This document shows positions 14,552 to 22,795 of a stretch of DNA of 32,476 nucleotides, piece after piece (position 1 is the stretch's first letter; every line of letters starts with the position of its first letter). A model generated the notes under the pieces. It was not told the origin of the DNA. It worked only from the letters and a program-made list of their open reading frames with translations, and made no database searches. Origin of the DNA: Spirochaetota bacterium (GTDB taxonomy: Bacteria > Spirochaetota > JAHITG01 > JAFGFC01); assembly GCA_016931325.1 (NCBI GenBank), contig JAFGFC010000134.1, forward strand, positions 1 to 32,476. Direction: 5' to 3'. Position numbers and translations under genes: made by a program.

Positions 14552-15388
14552 ATGGTACGTAAGATCATTTTATGCCTCTCATGTTGCGCTATAACCGCCT
14601 CATGCTCGATCAAGAATATTTCACGGGTCAATGTCTGTCATACCCTTGTTGAATTAAAAGGAAATTTTAAACTGGTCAATGTAAAAAAAAGGGATTATCT
14701 CATCCAGCAGATCCTGTATAAAAATAAAGCGGGGAATATCTTTCAAAAGCATAACGATCACTTTGGATACTGGTACAGGATAAGAAGGGGCGACAGTCTG
14801 TATCGAATCTCGAAACGAGCGGGAGTCACGATAACACATCTGGCCAAAGTGAACCAGATAAGCCGAAAGGCGAAATTACGCCTGCATGGTTTTCTTTTTA
14901 TTCCGGTGAGTGAAACCTATCTGGAAAAATATACGGAAAAACTTCAAATACAGTTCAAAGCGGGGAAATTCATCTGGCCTTTATGGGGGCGTATAACCTC
15001 TAAATTCGGCCTGAGGTGGAAACGGCTTCATAAGGGGATCGATATAGCCGCTCCCCTTGGCACAAAGATCGTGGCTTCTGATAATGGTCAGGTGACCTTT
15101 TCAGGAAAGAAGAAAAAATACGGATATATTATTATTATTGACCATATTAATGATTTTCAAACACGCTATGCCCATCTGTCAAAGCCCCTGGCAAAACTAG
15201 GTGATACCATTCAAAAAGGTCAGGTGATCGGATTTGTGGGTAAGACCGGAAGGGCTACAGGGTATCATCTTCATTTCGAAATACGCTTCATGGGTCAACC
15301 TGTTGATCCACAGGATTATCTTCCGGACGCTCCTAATGATCTGGTCAAGATCTATTCGAAGGAAGCCTTCGGGGGGTTGCGACCTTGA
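14552..15388 (+). CDS. LysM-M23 peptidase lipoprotein
   Basis: A 278-residue exported zinc endopeptidase-like protein. The signal peptide ends in TASC, a probable lipobox with lipidated Cys18. A single LysM domain (about 74-118) binds glycan strands, and the M23 domain spans about 141-256. Metal and catalytic residues are all present: His160 and Asp164 in HKGID, His208 in RYAH, and His239/His241 in HLHFE, so activity is expected. It resembles NlpD in layout but keeps the zinc site that NlpD has lost. It is a shorter relative of the double-LysM enzyme at 1366-2376. It is transcribed away from moxR and its stop codon lies inside the stem of a terminator-like hairpin. Confidence 0.9.
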   Translation: MVRKIILCLSCCAITASCSIKNISRVNVCHTLVELKGNFKLVNVKKRDYLIQQILYKNKAGNIFQKHNDHFGYWYRIRRGDSLYRISKRAGVTITHLAKVNQISRKAKLRLHGFLFIPVSETYLEKYTEKLQIQFKAGKFIWPLWGRITSKFGLRWKRLHKGIDIAAPLGTKIVASDNGQVTFSGKKKKYGYIIIIDHINDFQTRYAHLSKPLAKLGDTIQKGQVIGFVGKTGRATGYHLHFEIRFMGQPVDPQDYLPDAPNDLVKIYSKEAFGGLRP

Positions 15389-15454
15389 ACACAGAGTTTA
15401 AAGCGAGAACCAAAAATTAATGTTCTGTGATCTCCGGTGTTCAAGATTTTTATT
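15384..15454 (+). terminator. terminator-like hairpin with long loop
   Basis: CTTGAACAC (15384-15392) pairs perfectly with GTGTTCAAG (15437-15445), followed by ATTTTTATT. Inside, GAG/CTC and GAAC/GTTC can extend the structure, giving a branched or bulged stem with a long loop. The stop codon of the M23 gene lies in the 5' arm. The loop is much longer than in typical intrinsic terminators, hence the moderate confidence. Confidence 0.5.
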
Positions 15455-15480
15455 GACTTTCTGCTTTAAATAATTAATTT
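15453..15480 (+). promoter_or_regulatory. possible promoter of the pyr operon
   Basis: TTGACT (15453-15458), 16 nt, TAATTT (15475-15480), 12 bases before the pyrB ATG. It begins within the T-run of the preceding terminator-like structure. No PyrR binding loop or attenuator is recognisable because the leader would be only a few bases long. Confidence 0.4.
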
Positions 15481-15492
15481 GTAGCGGACTTT

Positions 15493-16437
15493 ATGAGTAC
15501 CCGGCGTCTCAGAAGTAAACATCTTCTCGATATTGAATCTTTAACAAAAGAAGAGATCGAATTAATCCTCGATACAGCCGTGCCTTTCAAAGACCTTTTT
15601 ACCAAATCAGTAAAGAAAGTCTCTTTTCTTCGAGGTAAGACCATTGTCAATATCTTTTATGAACCTTCAACCAGGACAAGGACTTCATTTGAGATCGCTG
15701 AGAAGCGGCTCAGCGCTGATGTGGTCAATATTACCGTATCTGAGAGCAGTGTAAAAAAGGGGGAAAGTCTTCTGGATACGATCAGAACACTTCAGGCCAT
15801 GAAGGCGGATATTATGGTGATGAGACACTCCTGCCCCGGAGCATGCCATCTTTTGGCCAGCCGGCTTAACGCTTCTTTTATCAATGCCGGCGACGGGCCT
15901 CATGCTCATCCGACACAGGCCCTGCTTGATATTTTTACCATAAGGGAAAAATTGGGCAGGGTCAAAGGAATCAATGTGGCGTTGATCGGAGATATCACGT
16001 TCAGCCGTGTGGCCCGTTCGAATATCTGGGGTTTGAAAAAACTGGGAGCCAATGTTCGCGTGATTGGCCCGGCCACATTAATTCCCAAAGATATAGAAAA
16101 AATGGGTGTTAAAGTCTATCATAATCTTGAAAAAGGACTGGAAGGAATTGATGTGATCAATATTTTGAGGATCCAGAGAGAAAGACAACAGCAGATGCTT
16201 TTCCCCACGATAAGGGAATATAACCGGTTATTCGGTATAGACGAGACAACACTGCGCAGGACGGATGTTCTGGTTATGCATCCCGGTCCGATGAACCGTG
16301 GAATAGAGATCTCTGATTATATCGCTGATTCTCCTCAGGCTGTTATCTGTCAGCAGGTGACTAATGGGGTGGCTGTCAGAATGGCGGTTCTTTACCTCAT
16401 TGCCGGCGAAGGTGATTTAAATGAAATTAATGATTAA
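15493..16437 (+). CDS. pyrB: aspartate carbamoyltransferase catalytic subunit
   Basis: Joins carbamoyl phosphate to aspartate, the first step unique to pyrimidine synthesis. The 314-residue protein has the carbamoyl-phosphate site FYEPSTRTRTSFE, the conserved HPTQALLD, the aspartate-side loop MHPGPMNRGIEI and a C-terminal VTNGVAVRMAVLYL. Length is normal for the catalytic chain. No regulatory pyrI gene follows, so allosteric control of the class-B kind is not expected. The start has only a weak AGCGGA upstream. The end overlaps pyrC by 17 bases. Confidence 0.97.
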   Translation: MSTRRLRSKHLLDIESLTKEEIELILDTAVPFKDLFTKSVKKVSFLRGKTIVNIFYEPSTRTRTSFEIAEKRLSADVVNITVSESSVKKGESLLDTIRTLQAMKADIMVMRHSCPGACHLLASRLNASFINAGDGPHAHPTQALLDIFTIREKLGRVKGINVALIGDITFSRVARSNIWGLKKLGANVRVIGPATLIPKDIEKMGVKVYHNLEKGLEGIDVINILRIQRERQQQMLFPTIREYNRLFGIDETTLRRTDVLVMHPGPMNRGIEISDYIADSPQAVICQQVTNGVAVRMAVLYLIAGEGDLNEIND

Positions 16438-17707
16438 GAATGGTCGTGTGGTTGATCCCTTTGAAAAACTTGATGAAAAGCTGGATGTCCTTGTTGAAAA
16501 TAATCTGATCAAAAAAATAGGGAAAAATATCAATACAAAAGCAGATCAGGAATATAATGCTTCCGGCAAAATAGTCTGTCCGGGACTCGTGGATATGCAT
16601 ACTCATCTCAGAGAGCCTGGATTTGAAAGCAAGGAAAAGATATCAACAGGTACAAAAAGTGCCGCTCTGGGTGGTTTCACTTCAGTGATATGCATGGCCA
16701 ATACCGACCCTGTGATCGATAATCAGGCTACCGTAAAGCTGGTCCATTATATAGCCGAGAACGAAGGCGTGGTAAAAGTCTTTCCTGTGGCGGCCATAAC
16801 AAAGCAAAGTCTGGGAGAGGAGCTGACAGAATTTGGGGACCTCTATCGTGTGGGTGTGGTTGGTTTTTCGGATGACGGGCATCCGGTGATGAACGCCGAG
16901 ATCATGAGGCGGGCCTTGGAATATGCCCTGATGTTTGATGTTCCAATAATGGATCATTGCGAGGATCTCGACCTTTCATCTCAGGGTATGGTCAATGAGG
17001 GATATTATTCAACAGTCAGAGGTCTAAAGGGGATCCCCACCATTTCGGAAAGTATTATTGTGGGTCGGGATCTGCTTCTGGCAAAGTATACGGGAGGCAA
17101 GATCCACCTTCAGCATGTAACAACAAAAGAATCAGTTAATCAGATAAGAGTGGCTAAAAAAGAAGGTGTCAACGTAACGGCCGAGGTGACGCCGCATCAT
17201 ATCTCTTTAACAGATAAAGAGATCATCAATTATGACACAAATTACAAGATCAATCCCCCTTTACGCAGCGAGGAGGACAGAAAAGCTTTGCTGAAAGGCC
17301 TGAAGGATAACACTATTGATGTTATTGCCACAGACCATGCCCCCCATACAGTTTTTGAGAAAGACCAGGAGTTCAACCATGCTCCCTTTGGGATTATTGG
17401 GCTGGAAACAGCCATCCCCCTCATCTTTATGAACCTGGTAGAAAAAAAAGCCCTGGGTATAAGCCAGGCTCTGGAAAAAGTGACGAAAAACCCCTGCAGG
17501 ATAATGAAAATAAGGAAGAATGGGTTGAGGGAGGGAGAAGTGGCCGATATAACGGTTATCGATCCTGAATTGCAGCTGGTTTACACCAAAAAGATGATCG
17601 TTTCAAAGGGAATGAATTCGCCTTTTATCGGAAAAAAATTAAAAGGATTTCCCACCCTGACTGTTGTAAATGGAAAAATCGTAATGAAGGACAGACGCCT
17701 TTTATAA
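16421..17707 (+). CDS. pyrC: dihydroorotase, type I
   Basis: Cyclises carbamoyl aspartate to dihydroorotate. The 428-residue length and motifs are those of the long (type I) amidohydrolase form: the metal ligands His60 and His62 in VDMHTHLREPGF, then MDHCEDL, LQHVTT, and the catalytic-site Asp in ATDHAPHT. The C-terminal beta-sandwich typical of amidohydrolases is present (GEVADITVIDPELQLVYTKK). The overlap with pyrB suggests co-translation, and in some bacteria these two proteins form a complex. Confidence 0.96.
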   Translation: MKLMIKNGRVVDPFEKLDEKLDVLVENNLIKKIGKNINTKADQEYNASGKIVCPGLVDMHTHLREPGFESKEKISTGTKSAALGGFTSVICMANTDPVIDNQATVKLVHYIAENEGVVKVFPVAAITKQSLGEELTEFGDLYRVGVVGFSDDGHPVMNAEIMRRALEYALMFDVPIMDHCEDLDLSSQGMVNEGYYSTVRGLKGIPTISESIIVGRDLLLAKYTGGKIHLQHVTTKESVNQIRVAKKEGVNVTAEVTPHHISLTDKEIINYDTNYKINPPLRSEEDRKALLKGLKDNTIDVIATDHAPHTVFEKDQEFNHAPFGIIGLETAIPLIFMNLVEKKALGISQALEKVTKNPCRIMKIRKNGLREGEVADITVIDPELQLVYTKKMIVSKGMNSPFIGKKLKGFPTLTVVNGKIVMKDRRLL

Positions 17708-17729
17708 AATTTGACAGGGCTTAAACACA

Positions 17730-18521
17730 GTGGAAAGAAAGATATTTTTTGAAAAAGCAAGATTAAAAGAGAATAGAAAAATAGGCCATAATTTTTATTT
17801 GTTAAAGTTTATCACTTCAGTAAACCCTGTCGTGATAAGTCCCGGGCAGTTTGTCGATCTAAGGATAAGGGATAATCATGATCCCCTATTAAGACGGCCT
17901 TTCTCTATTTTTAACTATGAAAAAGGGATTATGTCTGTTCTTTACAAGATCCAGGGCAGAGGGACAGGCATGCTCAGCTCTTTAAAAAAGGGAGATATGA
18001 TAGATTATATTGGGCCTCTGGGAAACGGATTTCATCCTTTTAAAATCGGAAAAACCTTAAGCGTGGCCGGTGGGATCGGAATGGCCGGTCTTTTTTACCT
18101 GCAGAAAATATTCAACTCTATTCCTCTTCTCATAGGATTAAATGAAAAAAGCGATGCTTTGGCTTTGCTGGATCTGTTAAAGGAAAGCAGGATACAGCAA
18201 AATCGAGTTCATATCGCTGTGATGGAAAAAACTCCGGAATTTTTTACAGGGACAGCCACCGATCTTTTGCAGACTTTTTTGAAACGCACAAAATACGATT
18301 TGATCCTTTCCTGTGGACCTGAAGCCATGATGCATTCTGTTTACAAGATCGCTGTGAAGAAAAATATAGCCACACAATTTTTACTTGAAAGGATCATGGG
18401 CTGCGGTATGGGTGTTTGCCAGGGCTGTACAGTGAAAGTAAAAGAAAAAGGGCGTTTAAATAATAAACTGGTTTGTAAGGATGGCCCTGTTTTCAGTGGC
18501 GAAGAAATAGTATGGACATGA
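17730..18521 (+). CDS. pyrK: dihydroorotate dehydrogenase electron transfer subunit
   Basis: The FAD and [2Fe-2S] subunit that passes electrons from PyrD to NAD+. The N-terminal beta-barrel has PGQFVDLRIRDNHDPLLRRP, where RRPFS marks flavin binding. The nucleotide-binding half has SVAGGIGMAGLFYLQ. The C-terminal cluster motif reads CGMGVCQGCTV with the fourth Cys in KLVCKDGPVF. The length of 263 aa is normal. The start codon is GTG, 22 bases after pyrC, with AGGG a little far upstream. The end overlaps pyrD by 10 bases, as expected for two subunits of one enzyme. Confidence 0.95.
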   Translation: MERKIFFEKARLKENRKIGHNFYLLKFITSVNPVVISPGQFVDLRIRDNHDPLLRRPFSIFNYEKGIMSVLYKIQGRGTGMLSSLKKGDMIDYIGPLGNGFHPFKIGKTLSVAGGIGMAGLFYLQKIFNSIPLLIGLNEKSDALALLDLLKESRIQQNRVHIAVMEKTPEFFTGTATDLLQTFLKRTKYDLILSCGPEAMMHSVYKIAVKKNIATQFLLERIMGCGMGVCQGCTVKVKEKGRLNNKLVCKDGPVFSGEEIVWT

Positions 18522-19408
18522 AGATAAAAATAGGATCCAGTGAGTTTAAAAATCCAATTTTTGCAGCATCGGGAACGTTTGGCTACGGTGAAGAATTCAG
18601 CCGGATCATTGATATCAATAAACTGGGAGCGATCGTGACCAAAGCTGTTACCCTGAAACCCAGGAAAGGGAATGAAGGGCTTCGTATCGCTGAAACACCG
18701 GCGGGCATGATCAACAGGATCGGTCTTGAAAATGTGGGGCTGGATGCCTTTATCAATGAAAAGTTAAAATTCCTTTCCTCCCTGAAAACCGGGATCATTA
18801 TCAATATAGCCGGTGAGACAAAAAATGAGTATGTGGCCCTGGCCAAAGTCCTGGGCGGCCTGGCCGGTATCCATGCTCTGGAAGTCAATGTCTCCTGCCC
18901 CAATGTGGAAAAAGGAGGCATAGAATTTTCTCAGGATCTGATCCAGTTCAAAGAACTGATCAAAGCCGTAAGAAAAGCCACAGAAATGCCATTGATCGTG
19001 AAACTTTCTCCCTCTGCAGGTGATATTTTAACCTTTGCCAAACTGGCCAGGGATGAAGGGGTGGATGCGATTACCGTGAGTAATACCTTTAAGGCTTCTC
19101 TGATCGATACAAAATCACAAAAAATATACATTCAGGGAGGGCTTTCCGGTCCGGCTATATTCCCATTGGCCCTTTCTAATGTTATCCAGGTCTGTAAGAA
19201 TATTGATATCCCTGTTATCGCTTCAGGCGGTATACACAGTGTCGATACGGCTCTGCAATTTTTCATTGCCGGAGCCAAAGCCGTTCAGATAGGAACATTC
19301 AATTTTATCCAGCCGGATATCGCCTTGCAGATCATAAAAGGTATCACAACCTTTATGAGAGAGAAAAAGTTGTCCTCTATCAATCAGATTATAGGAAGCC
19401 TGCCATGA
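18512..19408 (+). CDS. pyrD: dihydroorotate dehydrogenase, class 1B catalytic subunit
   Basis: The FMN subunit that oxidises dihydroorotate to orotate. The 298-residue protein carries the class 1 landmarks: AASGTFGYGEEF near the start, KPRKGNEGLRIAETPAGMINRIGLxN in the substrate loop, and VNVSCPNVEKGG with the catalytic Cys (class 2 enzymes use Ser). IPVIASGGIHSVDTALQFFIAGAKAVQIGT forms the FMN phosphate site. Association with PyrK identifies it as class 1B, which uses NAD+ rather than quinone or fumarate and therefore suits life without oxygen. Its stop overlaps the pyrF start by 4 bases (ATGA). Confidence 0.96.
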   Translation: MDMKIKIGSSEFKNPIFAASGTFGYGEEFSRIIDINKLGAIVTKAVTLKPRKGNEGLRIAETPAGMINRIGLENVGLDAFINEKLKFLSSLKTGIIINIAGETKNEYVALAKVLGGLAGIHALEVNVSCPNVEKGGIEFSQDLIQFKELIKAVRKATEMPLIVKLSPSAGDILTFAKLARDEGVDAITVSNTFKASLIDTKSQKIYIQGGLSGPAIFPLALSNVIQVCKNIDIPVIASGGIHSVDTALQFFIAGAKAVQIGTFNFIQPDIALQIIKGITTFMREKKLSSINQIIGSLP

Positions 19409-20205
19409 ATCAATTCATAGAAAAATTAAACAGGGCTGTTCAGAAGAACAGATCTTATCTGTGTGTCGGTCTGGATACAGATTATAACAAGTTGATGTTT
19501 AAAAGTCACGGTATCGCCGGATCAATCGTTCGTTTTAACAGGCGGATCATTGATGTTACAAATGATCTTGTCTGTTGCTATAAGATCAATTCAGCGTTTT
19601 ATGAGGCCTATGGAGTGCAGGGCATCGAGGCTTTAAAAAGAACCATCGATCATACAAAAGATATCCCTGTGATCCTGGATTTCAAGCGTTCGGATATAGG
19701 ATCCAGTGCCCGGCTTTATACTCAATTTGGGTTTGATTACTTGAAGGCTGATGCTTTGACCGTTATCCCCTATATGGGGATCGACACCATTGATATTTTC
19801 AGAGAATTCAAGGACAGGTTCGTCTTTGTGGTGGCCGCTACCTCCAATCCCGGCTCAAAGGATTTTCAAATGTTCGGGAACAAGAACCCTCTTTATTTAC
19901 AGGTGATGAAGAAATGTAGGTCGACTGACCGGTTTAAGAATACAGGTTACGTTGTGGGAGCGACCTTTCCGGCAAAGATAAAACAATTACGAGAGAAAGG
20001 ATTCAATGAACTGTTTCTTATTCCCGGCATTGGGGCTCAAAAAGGGGATATCAATAAAAGTATCCGTTATGCTTTTTTAAATAAAGGTCGGGCTATTTTT
20101 AATGTCTCACGAATGATCATCTATCAGAAAGAGAAAAAGAGCTATTTTAAAGATGTGAGGCAAAAAGCATTGGAATATTCCGGTCTTTTCAGGTTGATCA
20201 AGTGA
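19405..20205 (+). CDS. pyrF: orotidine 5'-phosphate decarboxylase, type 2 (long form)
   Basis: Makes UMP from OMP. The catalytic Lys/Asp network is in LDFKRSDIGSSARLYTQFGF, and the opening LCVGLDTDYNKL is that of the longer type 2 family. The phosphate-binding end region reads LFLIPGIGAQKGD and GRAIFNVSR. At 266 aa it is in the expected range. It closes an operon that has no pyrE, although the OMP it uses must come from orotate phosphoribosyltransferase, so pyrE must be elsewhere. Its last codons form half of an inverted repeat with the end of the converging thi4 gene. Confidence 0.94.
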   Translation: MNQFIEKLNRAVQKNRSYLCVGLDTDYNKLMFKSHGIAGSIVRFNRRIIDVTNDLVCCYKINSAFYEAYGVQGIEALKRTIDHTKDIPVILDFKRSDIGSSARLYTQFGFDYLKADALTVIPYMGIDTIDIFREFKDRFVFVVAATSNPGSKDFQMFGNKNPLYLQVMKKCRSTDRFKNTGYVVGATFPAKIKQLREKGFNELFLIPGIGAQKGDINKSIRYAFLNKGRAIFNVSRMIIYQKEKKSYFKDVRQKALEYSGLFRLIK

Positions 20206-20240
20206 TCAGACCTCATTTCAATTTTTTGATCAATTGATCA
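20194..20240. repeat. inverted repeat spanning the convergent ends of pyrF and thi4
   Basis: TGATCA-AG-TGATCA (20195-20208) and TGATCA-AT-TGATCA (20227-20240) can pair over 14 positions with one mismatch, leaving an 18-nt loop that contains both stop codons' surroundings and a run of six T. Both arms lie partly in coding sequence, because both proteins end in Leu-Ile-Lys-type codons (TTGATCAA). It may serve as a bidirectional termination or mRNA-end structure. No T-run follows either arm, so classical intrinsic termination is not supported. Confidence 0.4.
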
Positions 20241-21001
20241 GCTAAAAACTTACCTCCCTGAATCATTCCTCCAAACACGGGACCCATCCTGGGTGTGGCC
20301 ATGACATTGTTAGCTGCCATTCCCACCACCCATAATCCTTGAAAGACCTCGGTTGTATTTTTTACAACCGTCTCTTCTCCCAGATCAGCATACATCGATT
20401 GCTCACCGGGAACAGACCCCGTCGGAGAAGCGATCTTTATTCCCAGTTTTTTTGTGACAAGGCCGCAGATCTCGGCAGGATGCCCTGTTCCATCTACCAG
20501 TGCTTTTGAATGAACGGCCAGCGGGTCTACATGCAGGCCGAGATGCTCTATGGGGGAATACTGAATAACCGCCCCGCAGACGAGCTTTTTCCCTTTCTTT
20601 TCACGGAACATGACATCAACCACTTTGACAAGATTAAATATCGTCGTGCCCAGAAGAGTGGTCTTGGCGATCAGCATGGAAGCCAGATGGACACTGTCAG
20701 TTGTGTAATATTCATCCTGATAATGGGAATAGGCTACCCCTATTTCATCTAGAATGGGCAAACAGGATTTTTGAACAACAACCTCATTGAACATCATACC
20801 TCCGCCCCATACTCCACCACCCGGAGCGAGTTTGCTTTCAAATATAACCGCTTTCAACTTGGCTTGAGAAAGATAATAGGAAGCGACCAGATTGGAAGGA
20901 CCGGCTCCTACCAGGATCACGTCTGTATCAATGGCACTTTTTAATTTATTGTAATATTTTTCAATAATAGCCTGAGATATAATTCGTTCATCCAGTTTCA
21001 T
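20213..21001 (-). CDS. thi4: Thi4-like thiazole synthase, sulfide-dependent (His) type
   Basis: Predicted to build the thiamine thiazole phosphate moiety from NAD+, glycine and sulfide, with iron. The 262-residue protein has the dinucleotide-binding motif VGAGPSNLVASYYL (32-37 core), FESKLAPGGGVWGGGMMFN, and a C-terminal GMAANNVMATPRMGPVFGGM. At 154-160 it reads LGLHVDP: His157 stands where yeast Thi4 has the Cys that donates its sulfur, with Asp159 conserved. This is the archaeal, true-catalyst version, which uses free sulfide. The ATG at 21001 is preferred: GAGGAAG precedes it, it lies one base after the pyrG stop (TAA-A-ATG) and gives the usual length; an upstream start would add 17 residues inside pyrG. 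No TPP riboswitch is present directly upstream. An archaeal-type ribose-1,5-bisphosphate isomerase-related role is the main alternative. Confidence 0.88.
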   Translation of the reverse strand: MKLDERIISQAIIEKYYNKLKSAIDTDVILVGAGPSNLVASYYLSQAKLKAVIFESKLAPGGGVWGGGMMFNEVVVQKSCLPILDEIGVAYSHYQDEYYTTDSVHLASMLIAKTTLLGTTIFNLVKVVDVMFREKKGKKLVCGAVIQYSPIEHLGLHVDPLAVHSKALVDGTGHPAEICGLVTKKLGIKIASPTGSVPGEQSMYADLGEETVVKNTTEVFQGLWVVGMAANNVMATPRMGPVFGGMIQGGKFLADQLIKKLK

Positions 21002-21002
21002 T

Positions 21003-22601
21003 TTATTCTTCCTCGCTTTTTTTAAAATCAAGGGATGCTTTAATAAACGCACTGAAAAGAGGATGAGCCCTGTCAGGTCGGGATTGAAACTCGGGGTGAA
21101 ACTGTACCCCTATAAAGAAGGGGTGCCGGGGCAGTTCAATGATCTCAACCAGATCTTTTTCTTTATAAAGACCACTGAAAACCATTCCTGAATCGGAAAA
21201 TATCTTTCTGTATTGATTATTGAATTCATACCTGTGTCGGTGGCGTTCTGTGATCTCATCCTGTTTATAGATACGGTAGGCTTTTGAATCCCTTTTAAGA
21301 TGACAGAGATAACCGCCTTTTCTTAATGTTCCTCCGATCTGTTTGATATTTTTTTTAGTCTCAATGATATCGATAACAGGGTCATGGCAGTCTGTTTTAA
21401 ATTCTGTAGAGTGGGCGTCATGTTTATGCAGGACATGCCTGGCGTATTCTATAATGGCACATTGCATCCCCAGGCACAGGCCTAAAAAAGGTATCCCGTG
21501 CTCTCTGGCCACTTTTATAACCTGGATCTTGCCTTCTATCCCCCGTTCCCCGAATCCACCCGGCACTAAAAGTCCACAAATATCCTTTAAATCGGTTTTA
21601 TCATGGATAAATTCCGACTGGATCCATTTTATCTGCACGAGCACATTATTCTCTATACCGCCGTGAGTCAACGCCTCAATAACGCTTTTATACGCATCAT
21701 GTAACTCGACATATTTTCCCACCAACCCGATGGTGATCCTGTTATGAATCTTATTGATCTTTTCTACCATTTTATCCCACTGTTGATCGTTTTTACTGGC
21801 TTTGATCTGTATTTTATCTAAAAGCACTTTATCCAATCCCACTTTTTTAAAATTAGTAGGAATTTTATAAATATTATCAACATCAACAGCCTGGATCACA
21901 GCTTCTTTCTCGACATTACAAAAAAGGGAAAGTTTTTCTCTGATACTGTCAGGTAAAGGCTTTTCTGTCCGGCATAATAATATATCAGGCTGAAGTCCGA
22001 GTTCATTCAAGGTCTTAACGGAATGCTGAGCGGGTTTGGTTTTCAGCTCCCCGGCTGTTTTTATATAAGGGACCAGGACCAGATGGATATGGAGAACATT
22101 TTTCTTCAGTTTCAATTTCATCTGCCTTATGGCTTCCGTGAAGGGTTGACTTTCAATATCACCAATGGTACCGCCCAGTTCCACCAGAACAGCCTGATAA
22201 CGATTATTCCTGTTGGTTCCCTTGATCCGCAAAATAATCTCTTCAATAACATGAGGGACGACCTGTACTGTTTTTCCCCTGTAATCCCCCATCCTTTCCC
22301 GCTGTATCACGGAATAGTAAATTTGCCCGGTAGTAAAATTATTTATTCGGGTAAGTTTAATCCCCACAAATCGTTCATAATGACCGAGATCCAGATCCGT
22401 TTCGGCTCCATCTTCAGTCACATAGACTTCTCCATGTTGATAGGGACTTAATGTGCCGGGGTCAACATTAATATAAGGGTCGATCTTGAGAAAAGTGACC
22501 TTGATCCCCCTGTTTTTGAGTATCCTTCCAATAGAGGCGGTCGCAATACCTTTCCCCAAAGAGGAAAGCACACCGCCTGTGACAAAGACATATTTTGTCA
22601 T
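21003..22601 (-). CDS. pyrG: CTP synthase
   Basis: Converts UTP to CTP with glutamine as nitrogen source. The 532-residue protein has the complete synthase opening YVFVTGGVLSSLGKGI, the UTP/Mg region DPYINVDPGTLSPYQHGEV and VELGGTIGDIES. The class I glutaminase domain has LVPGGFGERG, the nucleophile Cys in FLGLCLGMQ, and the His/Glu of GVQFHPEF. AGGAGA precedes the ATG. Its promoter is not obvious; a weak TTGAAG (22673-22678), 16 nt, TAGACT (22651-22656) can be drawn on the minus strand. It is separated from the pyr operon by orientation and coupled to thi4. Confidence 0.97.
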   Translation of the reverse strand: MTKYVFVTGGVLSSLGKGIATASIGRILKNRGIKVTFLKIDPYINVDPGTLSPYQHGEVYVTEDGAETDLDLGHYERFVGIKLTRINNFTTGQIYYSVIQRERMGDYRGKTVQVVPHVIEEIILRIKGTNRNNRYQAVLVELGGTIGDIESQPFTEAIRQMKLKLKKNVLHIHLVLVPYIKTAGELKTKPAQHSVKTLNELGLQPDILLCRTEKPLPDSIREKLSLFCNVEKEAVIQAVDVDNIYKIPTNFKKVGLDKVLLDKIQIKASKNDQQWDKMVEKINKIHNRITIGLVGKYVELHDAYKSVIEALTHGGIENNVLVQIKWIQSEFIHDKTDLKDICGLLVPGGFGERGIEGKIQVIKVAREHGIPFLGLCLGMQCAIIEYARHVLHKHDAHSTEFKTDCHDPVIDIIETKKNIKQIGGTLRKGGYLCHLKRDSKAYRIYKQDEITERHRHRYEFNNQYRKIFSDSGMVFSGLYKEKDLVEIIELPRHPFFIGVQFHPEFQSRPDRAHPLFSAFIKASLDFKKSEEE

Positions 22602-22731
22602 TGTCTCTCCTAAAAAATTTTTGTTCTAGTTTAACAGATTTATTTTCAAAAGTCTACAATAATTTCCCGTATCTTCAAATTTTTACTCATATATCAAATC
22701 GAAATGCTTTTTACATAAAAGTTTAAAAAAA

Positions 22732-22768
22732 TTGACCTACTTGACATTTTAAAATATTATGATAAATT
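22732..22768 (+). promoter_or_regulatory. two overlapping promoters for the Pro-rich TPR gene
   Basis: Two sigma-70-like pairs can be read nine bases apart. The first is TTGACC (22732-22737), 17 nt, TATTAT (22755-22760). The second is TTGACA (22741-22746), 16 nt, TAAATT (22763-22768). Both would start transcription 20-30 bases before the ATG at 22796, which has AGAGAGG upstream. Confidence 0.55.
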
Positions 22769-22795
22769 ATCTTTAGAACAAAAGAGAGGTAGTAA

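Noticed and set aside
20941-21060. TPP riboswitch in front of thi4
   Set aside because: The upstream sequence is the coding end of pyrG and shows no THI-box core; the gene is simply coupled to pyrG.
22023-22451. A 142-codon plus-strand frame inside pyrG
   Set aside because: It is antisense to conserved CTP synthase coding sequence and has no supporting signals.
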